Shown: positions 17,237 through 25,265 of the stretch, piece after piece
Position numbering within the stretch: position 1 is the stretch's first letter
How the letters are laid out: each line of letters starts with the position of its first letter
Assembly (NCBI GenBank): GCA_018648805.1
Contig: JABGQM010000019.1
Coordinates: 1 to 59,290 of the forward strand
Length of the DNA: 59,290 bases
Direction: 5' to 3'
DNA from: Verrucomicrobiota bacterium
Lineage (GTDB): Bacteria > Verrucomicrobiota > Kiritimatiellia > UBA8416 > JABMPJ01
Notes under the pieces: model-generated
What the model was told of the DNA's origin: nothing
Seen by the model: only the letters and a program-made list of their open reading frames with translations
Database searches by the model: none
Position numbers and translations under genes: made by a program

Positions 17237-19477
17237 TCACATACCCTCTTCAACGACAGGCTCCCTCAGCATCGCCCTCGTCTCGCGCAGGTTCTTTCGT
17301 GCCACAGCATAGTCAGGTTTCAGCCGCACGGCCTGCTCGAAATGCCTGATCGCCTCTTCGTGACGACCCAATGCCAGCAGAACATTGCCCAGGTTGTTGT
17401 GAGCCGGGGCCAGCTCCGGATTGATCCGCACGGTCTCCCTGTAGTGCTCGATCGCTTCCAGGGGTCGCCCTGCCGCTTCCAGCGCGAGACCCCAGTTGTA
17501 GTGGGCCTCCGCGGAGCCGGGTTTCAGCCGCAGCGATTCCCGAAGATGCGGGATCGCCTGATGGCCCCATCCGAGCGTCAGCATGGCACTGGCGAGGTTG
17601 TTGTGGGCGTCGGCATAGTCTGGCTTAAGCTGCAGGGCCCGGTCATAACGGTTCACCGCCTCCCGTGGGCGGCCCAGCGCCAGCAGCGCGGTGCCCGTGT
17701 TGTTGTGGGCCTCCGCGTAGTCGGGTTTGATCTGCAGGGCCTGCTCGTAATGCGCGATCGCCTCCCCGAGCTGGCCCAAAGCCTGCAGCGCAAGCCCCCA
17801 GTTGTAGTGCGCCTCGGCCATGGCCGGCCTGATCCTCAACGCGGTGCGGTAGCGCGGAATCGCCTCGCGGACGCGGCCCAGCGTAAATAGTGCATTGCCC
17901 AGGTTGTTGTGGGCCAGGGCATAGTCCGGCTTGATCCGCAGGGCCTGCTCATGGTGCACAATCGCTTCCGGCACACGCCCCGACGCCTGCAGGGCATTGC
18001 CCAGGCTGAGCTGCGCCAGGTGACTGCGGGGCTGGTGCGCAACATTATCCCGCCAGATCACCAACTCGTCATGGTAGTCCCGGTTACGATCATGCGTCAG
18101 GTAACCCAGCACGGTCACGACCACCATCACCAGACAAGCTCCGAGCAGCGCGCGCCATCTCAGTTCCGTGACCAGCTTCCGGATGGCCCATTCCCCACCC
18201 ACAACCGCGAGGATGACGACGGCCGCCAGCGACAGGTACATGCGGTGCTCAAAGATGGACTGACGCATTGGCGCCACACTGGAGGTAGGGGCCAGGATCA
18301 GGAAAAACCACGCCAGCACGAACCCATACCATTGGCGGTGCCTGATGCCCCGGAACATCACCCCAAGCAAGCCAAGGATGGCAAGTCCCGGCAACACGAT
18401 CCGCAACCATTCATCCTCCATCCCCCAGCCGTAAGACAGCACGAGCGGCGAGGGCCACACGGCCAGCCGCAGGTAGTAGAGGAGCACAAGCGGTTGGGTC
18501 AGGGCATAGCGCACAGGGCTGATGTTGACGAAATCGCTGGTGGACTCTGCCCACGTCATGGCGATGATCCCGAAAACAATCAGCCAGGTGGAGAACAGGG
18601 CCGCGTAGAACCGGCCTCGCGCTCGGCGAGCGCGGGCTACATGGCCCGATCTCTGTAGCCCGCGCCCCGCGGAGCGGGGTAAACTCGCCGCTTGCCCCGC
18701 CTTGGCGGGGAGCGCGAGGCCACCAGGTTCGAGGCCACCATTGAATATGTAGTCGTAGAGAATCACCAGGATCGGTGCGCTGAACATGATCTCCTTGACG
18801 CCCATCCCGACGGCGCAGGCCACGATCGCCGCGACATACCAGCGGCCACCCTTCTCACTCGCGAACCCGCGAATGGCACAATACATCGTCAACAGAAACA
18901 GCATTCCCATCAGCGATTCGGCGCGTTGCACGATGTAGGTGACGCTCTCGGTCTGCAGGGGGTGCACCAGCCAGATCGCGGCCGCGACCAGGGCGAGCCA
19001 TGTCCCCCTCCTGCGCCAAGGCTTCCTACTTCGCCAAGGCTTCGTAGGACAGGCCGAAGGGCAGGCGCTGCGTGCGTATCGCTCACGGAACTGCGGCAGG
19101 GCCAGCGTACGCCGGACGATACCGAACAGAAGCAATCCGGCCGCGATGTGGATCAGCAGGTTGACCAGGTGGTAGCCCCACGGTTCCGGGCCGAAGAGCC
19201 AGTGGTTCAGGGCAAACGACAGACTGAGCAGCGGGCGGCCATCCACAGTCGCCCCGCCATTCCACAGCGGAAGCGACATGGATTCACTGAGCGGCCAGAG
19301 CATGCGGATGTGCGGGTTATCGCGGATAGAGTCGATGTCGTCGTACACGAACACGCCGTCGAAGCTGTTCCAGTAGGCCAGCACGCCCGCCAGGATGAGG
19401 AGGAGGGGAGGGAGGAAGCGGTGGAGGAGGGGATGGGGCGTTGGGCTTGTGGGCTTGCGTTGGTCCCTGTTTCGCAT
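17237..19477 (-). CDS. TMTC-like membrane glycosyltransferase with TPR tail (paralog a)
   Basis: 746 residues. The N-terminal two thirds is a multi-pass GT-C-type membrane protein, and about 280 C-terminal residues form seven TPRs (HNNLGNAL-type units). The DD motif (D46-D47, FVYDDIDSI) lies in the first extracytoplasmic loop, followed by GRPLLSLSFALNHWLFG and HPLQTESVTYIVQRAESL. These correspond to the conserved motifs of eukaryotic TMTC1-4 (DUF1736), which O-mannosylate proteins from a lipid-linked donor. Donor and acceptor here are unknown. The loop after LYDYIFNGG contains a 109-bp P element read in frame, and the loop after RERYARS contains a 60-bp Q element. It is the last gene of a minus-strand cluster starting at 31474. 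It starts MRNRDQRK, like the epimerase at 29427. Confidence 0.85.
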   Translation of the reverse strand: MRNRDQRKPTSPTPHPLLHRFLPPLLLILAGVLAYWNSFDGVFVYDDIDSIRDNPHIRMLWPLSESMSLPLWNGGATVDGRPLLSLSFALNHWLFGPEPWGYHLVNLLIHIAAGLLLFGIVRRTLALPQFRERYARSACPSACPTKPWRSRKPWRRRGTWLALVAAAIWLVHPLQTESVTYIVQRAESLMGMLFLLTMYCAIRGFASEKGGRWYVAAIVACAVGMGVKEIMFSAPILVILYDYIFNGGLEPGGLALPAKAGQAASLPRSAGRGLQRSGHVARARRARGRFYAALFSTWLIVFGIIAMTWAESTSDFVNISPVRYALTQPLVLLYYLRLAVWPSPLVLSYGWGMEDEWLRIVLPGLAILGLLGVMFRGIRHRQWYGFVLAWFFLILAPTSSVAPMRQSIFEHRMYLSLAAVVILAVVGGEWAIRKLVTELRWRALLGACLVMVVVTVLGYLTHDRNRDYHDELVIWRDNVAHQPRSHLAQLSLGNALQASGRVPEAIVHHEQALRIKPDYALAHNNLGNALFTLGRVREAIPRYRTALRIRPAMAEAHYNWGLALQALGQLGEAIAHYEQALQIKPDYAEAHNNTGTALLALGRPREAVNRYDRALQLKPDYADAHNNLASAMLTLGWGHQAIPHLRESLRLKPGSAEAHYNWGLALEAAGRPLEAIEHYRETVRINPELAPAHNNLGNVLLALGRHEEAIRHFEQAVRLKPDYAVARKNLRETRAMLREPVVEEGM
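18613..18721. repeat. P element inside paralog a, with a nested 39-bp insert
   Basis: The basic two-arm element is 70 bp. Here the distal arm is split by an extra 39 bp (CCCCGCGGAGCGGGG and CCCCGCCTTGGCGGGG palindromes), giving 109 bp. Both the host frame and the nested insert stay open, encoding a basic, Gly/Ala/Arg-rich stretch (about residues 251-290) between two membrane helices. Confidence 0.85.
19007..19066. repeat. Q element inside paralog a, 60 bp in frame
   Basis: Compared with the paralog at 25244 (RERYARSGTW), this gene has 20 extra codons between RERYARS and GTWLAL. The extra DNA contains GCCAAGGCTTCCTACTTCGC followed by CCAAGGCTTCGTAGGACAGG. A longer copy of the same family stands at 48235-48291 inside paralog f, in reverse orientation. 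Confidence 0.8.
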
Positions 19478-19487
19478 GGTGAATGAG

Positions 19488-19624
19488 AGATTAGGGCGAA
19501 AGATTGGGGCGAAAGATTAGGGAGGATCATATTCAATATCCAATATCCAACAAGGAATATCCAACCGACCAAGTGAGGCGACCCAACCCTAATCTTTCGC
19601 CTTAATCTTTTGCCTTAATCTTCC
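19488..19624. repeat. K13 inverted repeat with a heptamer array between the arms
   Basis: Left arm 19488-19522 has GATTAGGGCGAAA units. Right arm 19587-19624 has the complementary CCCTAATCTTTCGCC. Between them, at 19534-19563, are 7-bp units CAATATC, CAATATC and relatives. The right arm overlaps the last codons of paralog b, so its stop codon lies in the repeat. Confidence 0.8.
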
Positions 19625-21648
19625 ACTTTCCCTCCCTCCCCCATCCTCGCCTTCATCTCACGCAGGCGCTTGCGCGCGGCGGCGTGGTCCGGGTTCAATC
19701 TCAACGCCTGCTCGAAGTGCTCACTCGCCGCCCTGACCTGTCCCGCCGCACGCAGTGCCAAGCCGCATCCATAGTGCGCCGCAACGTGACCGGGCTCAAG
19801 CCGCAACGCTTCGCGGTAATGCTCAATCGCGTTGTGGGGTTGTCCGAGCAACAGCAGGGCGTTGGCCACGTTGTTGTGGGCATCGGCATAGTCGGGCTGA
19901 GCCTGCACGGCCTGCCGGTAGTGACCCAGCGCATCCCGGGTACGCCCCAGCGCCTGCAGGGCGTTGCCCAGGTTGACGTGCGCCTTGCCCATGTCCGGGT
20001 CAAGCTGCACAGCCTGTTGATAGTGTGCCATCGCTTCCCGGGGCTGCCCTGCGGCGGCCAGCGCCATCCCCCAGTTGTTGTGGGCCTCGGCGTAGTCAGG
20101 TTTGATCCGGAGTGCCTCCCGGTAGTGCTCAACGGCTTCACGTGGGCGCCCCAACGCCTGTAGCACGTTGGCCAGGTTGTTGTGGTGCTCCGCCGAGGCC
20201 GGCCTGAGCCGCATCGCTTCACGATAGTGTGGAACGGACTCGCGCGCTCGGCCCTGCGCCAGCAGGACGCTCCCCATGTTGTTGTGAGCTGTTGAAGATG
20301 AGGGACGTTTTGCAACGTTGTCGGTCCAGAATGCCAACTCCGTCCGCCAGGCAAGATTGCGAACGTTAGTCCCGACGGCCAGGGCGGCAACCACGGCCAG
20401 CGACAGAAGCGCCCCAATGGCTCGGCGCGGGTTGGGCCGCGGGATCGCCCACTGCAGCAGGAGATCAAGCCCCGCCAGCGCGGGAATCACAACCGCCGCC
20501 AGGGCCAGGTACATGCGGTGTTCATTGTAAACATTCATAGTGGGCGCAACACTTGATGACGGGGATAGAAGCACGAAGAAAGCCAACCCGAGGAACGCGA
20601 CGGGGCGCCGCTTCGCGGTGCCGATCAGGCTGAACACGAACAGGATGACCAACGGGAGGGTCGGCAGCAGGATCTCTTGCCAGCCCTGCGAGATGTGGTT
20701 GGTGTAGTCGAGCACGAGCCCGCGTGGCCAGAACGCGAGCCGCAGGTACTTCAGGATGACCAGCGGCTGTGATCCGGCGTAGGGTAGGAGCCCGGTACTG
20801 GATGCATCCTGCGCCATCTTCTCGAAGGTCGCCGCCACCAGAAAGAGCATGATGAGCCAGGTCGAGAGCAGCCCGAGGTAGAGGCCACGTCGTTGACGCC
20901 AGAGGGGGGCAAGGTCCTGACCAGTTGTCTCTGATCCCCCTATATGGCCTCGCTCTCGGCGAGAGCGGGCTACACCCATTGTGCGTCCCTGTAGCCCGCC
21001 CCTGAACACGTAGTCGTAGAGTATGACCAGTACGGGCGCGGTCACCATGCTCTCCTTGGTTCCCATCCCCAGCGCACAGGCGATGATGGCGATGGTGGAC
21101 CAGAGCCGTGGGCGGGTACTGGTGAAGGCACGGATCGACGCATAGAGCGTGAGCAGATAGAACATCCCCATCAGCGAGACGGCGCGCTGCGCGGCGTAGG
21201 TGACCGCCTCGGTCTGCAGCGGATGCACCGCCCAGACGGCCGCCGCGACGAAAGCGAACGCCGTCGGTCCCGCGCGCGGCCGGGACGCCTCCGGCAAACA
21301 GAGAAGCGTCCGCCTCACAATCCCGAACAGCAACAGTGCCGCAGCCAAATGCACCAGCAGGTTGACCAGATGGAAGCCCCAGGGCGCATCGCCCGTGAGC
21401 TGGTAGTTCAGCGCCAAGGAGAGGGCCAGGACCGGACGCGTATCGACCGTGGCACCCGTGTTCCATAGGGGCAGGCAGAGCGGCTCGGAGGGGGGCCACA
21501 GCCGGCGGATATGGGGATTGTCGCGGATGGTCTCGACATCATCAATCTCGAAGAACTCCCCTTGCAGGCTACTGAAAAAGGCCAGCACCACCGCCAGGAC
21601 GATGAGAAGGGGCGGGAGGAGGCGGTGGAGCTGGTGTTGCTGGGTCAT
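19615..21648 (-). CDS. TMTC-like membrane glycosyltransferase with TPR tail (paralog b)
   Basis: 677 residues from the ATG at 21648; a GTG 24 bp upstream is possible. The most divergent of the seven. The DD pair is D36-D37 in FFEIDDVETI, followed by TRPVLALSLALNYQL and HPLQTEAVTYAAQRAVSL, where the usual Glu of RAESL is Val. Six TPRs follow; the last three (ADAHNNVANALLLLGQP onward) nearly match those of paralog c and of the SGNH protein at 23318. A P element of 59 bp interrupts the loop after YDYVFRGG in frame. The C-terminal codons (GKVED stop) come from the K13 repeat. Confidence 0.82.
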   Translation of the reverse strand: MTQQHQLHRLLPPLLIVLAVVLAFFSSLQGEFFEIDDVETIRDNPHIRRLWPPSEPLCLPLWNTGATVDTRPVLALSLALNYQLTGDAPWGFHLVNLLVHLAAALLLFGIVRRTLLCLPEASRPRAGPTAFAFVAAAVWAVHPLQTEAVTYAAQRAVSLMGMFYLLTLYASIRAFTSTRPRLWSTIAIIACALGMGTKESMVTAPVLVILYDYVFRGGLQGRTMGVARSRRERGHIGGSETTGQDLAPLWRQRRGLYLGLLSTWLIMLFLVAATFEKMAQDASSTGLLPYAGSQPLVILKYLRLAFWPRGLVLDYTNHISQGWQEILLPTLPLVILFVFSLIGTAKRRPVAFLGLAFFVLLSPSSSVAPTMNVYNEHRMYLALAAVVIPALAGLDLLLQWAIPRPNPRRAIGALLSLAVVAALAVGTNVRNLAWRTELAFWTDNVAKRPSSSTAHNNMGSVLLAQGRARESVPHYREAMRLRPASAEHHNNLANVLQALGRPREAVEHYREALRIKPDYAEAHNNWGMALAAAGQPREAMAHYQQAVQLDPDMGKAHVNLGNALQALGRTRDALGHYRQAVQAQPDYADAHNNVANALLLLGQPHNAIEHYREALRLEPGHVAAHYGCGLALRAAGQVRAASEHFEQALRLNPDHAAARKRLREMKARMGEGGKVED
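20946..21004. repeat. P element inside paralog b
   Basis: One complete arm (GGCCTCGCTCTCGGCGAGAG, then CGGGCTACA) and a truncated second arm (CTGTAGCCCGCCCCTGA). It sits at the same protein position as the elements in paralogs a, c, e and f, but the arm carries the GCTCTCGGCGAGAGC core seen mostly between genes, so this may be an independent arrival or a converted copy. Confidence 0.75.
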
Positions 21649-21690
21649 TCTATCTCGTCCGTTCTCGTCCACCCATCTCGATTCTGATCA

Positions 21691-21767
21691 GAGATTAAGG
21701 CGAAAGATTAGGGCGAAAGATTAGGGAACCCAAGCACGGATACCTTAATCTTTTGCCCTAATCTTCC
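21691..21767. repeat. K13 hairpin between paralog b and the SGNH gene
   Basis: Left arm 21691-21726 carries three units of the GATTAGGGCGAAA type. Right arm 21743-21767 is CCTTAATCTTTTGCCCTAAT plus TCTT. The spacer is AACCCAAGCACGGATA. The fold would lie 79 bp downstream of the SGNH gene stop on the minus strand and could terminate or stabilise its transcript. Confidence 0.8.
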
Positions 21768-21845
21768 ACTCCCCTCCCCCATCATCGCCCTCGTCTCCCT
21801 CAGCATGGTCCTTCCGCGCACACCGGCGACGCCGTGCCGAGACAT

Positions 21846-23309
21846 CTACGGAGCTTGCGTCCACCGCAGCATCCGCTGCCGCTCGTCGGCAATGAGCGTC
21901 TCCAACTGTGCCAATTCATTCGCGACGAACGCGCGGCCCTGCGGCGGCAGAACGTCTGTCTTGATCGAGTTAAGCTTGTCCCTTGCGATCATGTAGACCG
22001 GGTACTTCATGAAGGTTTCATCCGCGGCTGCCGTTCTTGTTTCATTCATCGCTTGCGCGAGTATGCCGGCACGGTTCGCTGACGTGACGGCAATCCGCTG
22101 CTGCCACTCCGCCGGCAACGGGATCTGCTGTGGCAGTGGCTCCAGTCCGGCCGCCCGTTCTTTCAGCAGAAGGTCCAGGATCTCCTCTTCCAGGGCCATA
22201 TACGCGTCCGGGTTAAAATGCACATGATCGTAGAAGACCTCGCCGTCAGGTACCGCCCGGCCAAGTTTATCCCTGATTACACGGCGCATGTCCACAAGCG
22301 GCACGTCGTGTTTGGCGCTCAGCTCGGTGATGATTCGACGGTAGGGTTCCGGCATGCGGACCCAGTACCCGTCGAGATCCCTGGCCCGGGCAAGCTGGTC
22401 CACGGCCTGTCGGGTATTGCCGCGGCGATAATAGATCTCACCAAGTTCATAATGCAGATGGGCAAAACTGCAGAAACCGGCCACCCTCTGGAGCAGGGCC
22501 AGGGCCGTGTCGTCATCGTCCTGGAAGTACTTGCTGTGGCAGGCCTGCTTGAACAGACGCAGGGCTTCTGCGCGCCGCTGCGGCGGGCCGGCGTACTGGC
22601 TGCGGTTTGGCGGCATGGTGTAGTTGGCGGCAGGAACGACCACGACCAGGCAGATGTCGTTCTCTTCGCAGTGACGTATCAGCAGTTCAAGCTGAGCGCG
22701 GTAGTCTGCCAGGCCTGACTCCCGTTCGTACCATGGGATGGGGGTATCACAGAACAGCCCACCGGAATATGTCGCGTGGTCTTCGTATGGCTGACGAACG
22801 CAGAGCCAGTGCAGCAACAATCGGACCGTCCGCAAATGCCCAAGGACTCCCAGCGGGGGCGGCGTCATGCCCGGGGGGTAGTAGCGGAAGAGCTGGTTGT
22901 GGCCGGAGTAGAGGATCATGACATCCGGCCGCGTCTCGGCACTGTTCCACCAAGCGCGCATCGCATCTTCGAGTGCCCAGCCGCCGAGGGCGCAGGACTG
23001 TAAGCGAGTTCCCATGCCGCAGCGGGAGTACAACAGGCCTTGTAACGAGACGCCCATGCTGAAGCCCGCGGTCGGACTGCCCTGCGCGGTCGAGCCACCG
23101 AGCACAGCCACGCCAATCCGGTTCCTGTCGCCGTCCTCGGTGTAGGCGATGGGTTTCCTGAACTCCGCCCATCGGAAGTGGCGATTGTACAAGGCCAGTC
23201 CTGCCTCACCCAGGGCCAGGGCCACGACAAGTCCGAAAAGGAGCAGTGTGGCCCTCCTGAGCCAGGGGGGCTTGCGGCGACAGTGCTGTTTTTTAGCGTC
23301 TTCTTTCAT
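21846..23309 (-). CDS. Membrane-anchored SGNH/GDSL-fold protein with helical insert
   Basis: 487 residues with an N-terminal anchor (RATLLLFGLVVALALGEAGL, about 20-40). SGNH blocks: VLGGSTAQGSP (nucleophile Ser), CALGGWALED, LYSGHNQLFRYY (Asn block) and DHVHFN (Asp..His). Between the Asn and His blocks is a TPR-like insert (AEALRLFKQACHSKYF, FCSFAHLHYELGEIYYRRGN). The same insert occurs in the gene at 34482, so the two form a subfamily. SGNH proteins of this type are hydrolases or acyltransferases acting on glycans or lipids outside the membrane; the substrate is unknown. The gene starts 8 bp after the upstream gene's stop. Confidence 0.83.
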   Translation of the reverse strand: MKEDAKKQHCRRKPPWLRRATLLLFGLVVALALGEAGLALYNRHFRWAEFRKPIAYTEDGDRNRIGVAVLGGSTAQGSPTAGFSMGVSLQGLLYSRCGMGTRLQSCALGGWALEDAMRAWWNSAETRPDVMILYSGHNQLFRYYPPGMTPPPLGVLGHLRTVRLLLHWLCVRQPYEDHATYSGGLFCDTPIPWYERESGLADYRAQLELLIRHCEENDICLVVVVPAANYTMPPNRSQYAGPPQRRAEALRLFKQACHSKYFQDDDDTALALLQRVAGFCSFAHLHYELGEIYYRRGNTRQAVDQLARARDLDGYWVRMPEPYRRIITELSAKHDVPLVDMRRVIRDKLGRAVPDGEVFYDHVHFNPDAYMALEEEILDLLLKERAAGLEPLPQQIPLPAEWQQRIAVTSANRAGILAQAMNETRTAAADETFMKYPVYMIARDKLNSIKTDVLPPQGRAFVANELAQLETLIADERQRMLRWTQAP

Positions 23310-23317
23310 CGCGGCCT

Positions 23318-25171
23318 CTATCGCGGGTCTCCCTTCGTCTCACGCAGCCGCGCGCGCGCCGCGGCGTGGTCCGGCTTCAACCGCAGCGCCTCTTCAAAGT
23401 GCTGGCCGGCATCCCTTGTTTTTCCCATCGCACCCAGCGCGATACCCCAGCCATAGTGTGCGTCGGCGAGGCCGGGCTTGATACGCAGCGCCTCGCGGTA
23501 GTGCTCAATCGCTTCGGCGGGCTGCCCAAGCAACAGCAGGGCGTTGGCCAGGTTGTTGTGGGCATCGGCGTAGTCCGGCTGCACCTGCACGGCCTGCCGG
23601 TAGTGTTCCATGGCTTCACCGGTACGGCCCAGCGCCTGCAGGGCGTTGCCAAGGTTGAGGTGTGCTTTCGCCATGCCCGGGTCGGCTTGCAGGGCCTGCT
23701 GATAGTGCGGAATCGCCTCCTGCGGCTGACCCGTCGCGACCAGGGCCATACCCAGGTTATTGTGACCCTCGGCATGGTCGGGCTTCAGCCGCAAGGCCTC
23801 GCGGTGGTGCGGAATCGCTTCCTGCGGGCGCCCTGCCGCCTGCAGGGCGTTACCCAGTCTGTCGTTGGCATTGGCGGCGGCTTCGCTGTCCATCAACATG
23901 ATCTTTTCATACAGGCGCGTCGCCTCTTCAAGCCGCCCCTCGGCGGCCAGGGAATCGGCCACCGAGAGCACTTCATCGACAAGCACACTCTGGAGCCTGA
24001 AGTCTTCCGCCTGGGTCTGATCCATAACCTTCACACTGGCCAGCGCCCGGGCGTAGTCGGCGGCCGAGGGCGGCAACGGGTCAGCACGCGACGGGTCATC
24101 AAGCGCGTCGAGCACCTCTTTCAACGCCAGGGCAGCCACGCGTGAGCCTTCTTCATTGGCATGCATGCCGTCGCCAACCGTATAGGTGTCGCAAGGACCG
24201 ACAGACGCACCACGCGATGCATGATCCTGCTTAAAGTAGTCTGACAATAAGAAGCACGGGACTCCATGGAACCTGCTGAACTGCTCGATGATGAGCGTTT
24301 CGTCCCCACCCTCCGCCGCCGGACTGTCAGTGATCCGATGCTCCTCGAAGATCGGCCAGACCGCAACGACAGGCTCGAATTCTTCGCGGTCGGCCAGCTC
24401 CCTGAGCATGGTCAGGCCGGCCAGGACGTTGTTCATCCCGATAGCGTCTGCATTCCATTGAACCGGATCCCTTTCTGCCGCGAATCCGAACAGGTTGAGC
24501 CGGACGCAGGCAGAGCGGAAGAGATGCGAGCGTTTGAACAGCCCGTTCACGATTGCCGGGCGCCGGGCGTTGGTGGCAAAGGCGTGCGCGGCGGCGTTGA
24601 AGTTGTTGAAGTCGTTCATGACGAAGACCACGACGACGACATCCGGCTTGAAGGCCAGCCCCTTGACGCGCAGCAGCTCGATCTCGGCCAGCGTGCAGTA
24701 CCCGTTCACGCCGAAATTCAGCACCTCCACCGTGTTGGCGGGATAGAGTCGCTCGAGTTGGCGGTGCATAACCTGATCGATATCCGGCACTTCCATACTC
24801 TCGACGACCGAGTCGCCCAGCAGAATGACCCGCCGTACCCCGGCAGGTTTCTCCAGCGAGCGCTCCACGTCACGCTGACCGTGGGCGTTGGTGCGCTCGA
24901 GATCCGTAATAAAGTCCGCGTCAGGATTGCGATGGTTGGCCTTGATCTCGTAGCCGAGAACGGGGTTGTCGGAACGCTTGTAGGCGGATTTGGGGTCCGC
25001 GGTGTCGATGGCGCGAATGGCGGGCGCGAGTTTGAGCGCCCGGGCCACGATTTCCCCTGCCCCGAGGGCCAGCACAACCGCCGCGATGAGCAGCAGCAAG
25101 CGAAGGAGAAGACGCCGGAGCAGTATGTGGGTGTGTGGGTGTGTGAGTGTGTGGGTGTGTTGATGTTGCAT
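23318..25171 (-). CDS. SGNH/GDSL-fold protein with TPR tail
   Basis: 617 residues. A signal anchor is at about 18-45 (LLLRLLLLIAAVVLALGAGE). SGNH blocks: LLGDSVVESMEV, FGVNGYCTLAE, FVMNDFNNF and DGMHANEEGS, in the order expected for nucleophile, oxyanion Gly and Asn, and Asp-His. Five to six TPRs follow from about residue 430; the last three closely match those of paralogs b and c. The first 17 codons (QHQHTHTLTHPHTH) are encoded by a GTGTGGGT simple repeat, and no later ATG precedes the membrane helix. Close relatives are at 32659 and 48834. Confidence 0.83.
   Translation of the reverse strand: MQHQHTHTLTHPHTHILLRRLLLRLLLLIAAVVLALGAGEIVARALKLAPAIRAIDTADPKSAYKRSDNPVLGYEIKANHRNPDADFITDLERTNAHGQRDVERSLEKPAGVRRVILLGDSVVESMEVPDIDQVMHRQLERLYPANTVEVLNFGVNGYCTLAEIELLRVKGLAFKPDVVVVVFVMNDFNNFNAAAHAFATNARRPAIVNGLFKRSHLFRSACVRLNLFGFAAERDPVQWNADAIGMNNVLAGLTMLRELADREEFEPVVAVWPIFEEHRITDSPAAEGGDETLIIEQFSRFHGVPCFLLSDYFKQDHASRGASVGPCDTYTVGDGMHANEEGSRVAALALKEVLDALDDPSRADPLPPSAADYARALASVKVMDQTQAEDFRLQSVLVDEVLSVADSLAAEGRLEEATRLYEKIMLMDSEAAANANDRLGNALQAAGRPQEAIPHHREALRLKPDHAEGHNNLGMALVATGQPQEAIPHYQQALQADPGMAKAHLNLGNALQALGRTGEAMEHYRQAVQVQPDYADAHNNLANALLLLGQPAEAIEHYREALRIKPGLADAHYGWGIALGAMGKTRDAGQHFEEALRLKPDHAAARARLRETKGDPR
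25126..25161. repeat. GTGTGGGT simple repeat encoding a His/Thr N-terminus
   Basis: About 36 bp of TGTGGG and TGTGAG units in the first codons of the SGNH-TPR gene. A similar stretch lies beside the 3' ends of paralog a (17222) and paralog d (42331). Slippage could alter the frame at the start of the gene. Confidence 0.65.
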
Positions 25172-25177
25172 GACAAA

Positions 25178-25265
25178 CGATTAAGCTGAAAGATTAGGGC
25201 GAAAGATCAGGGAACCCAAGCACGGATACCTTAATCTTTCGCCTTAATCTTTTGCCCTAATCTTC
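25178..25265. repeat. K13 hairpin overlapping the end of paralog c
   Basis: Left arm 25178-25210 (GATTAAGCTGAAA, GATTAGGGCGAAA, GATCAGGG) and right arm 25228-25265 (CCTTAATCTTTCGCC and AATCTTTTGCCCTAATCTT) surround AACCCAAGCACGGATA. The right arm encodes the last codons of paralog c (KIRAKD stop) on the minus strand. Confidence 0.8.

Noticed and set aside
18692..19486. A 264-codon plus-strand frame
   Set aside because: Shadow of paralog a, partly created by the repeat insertions.
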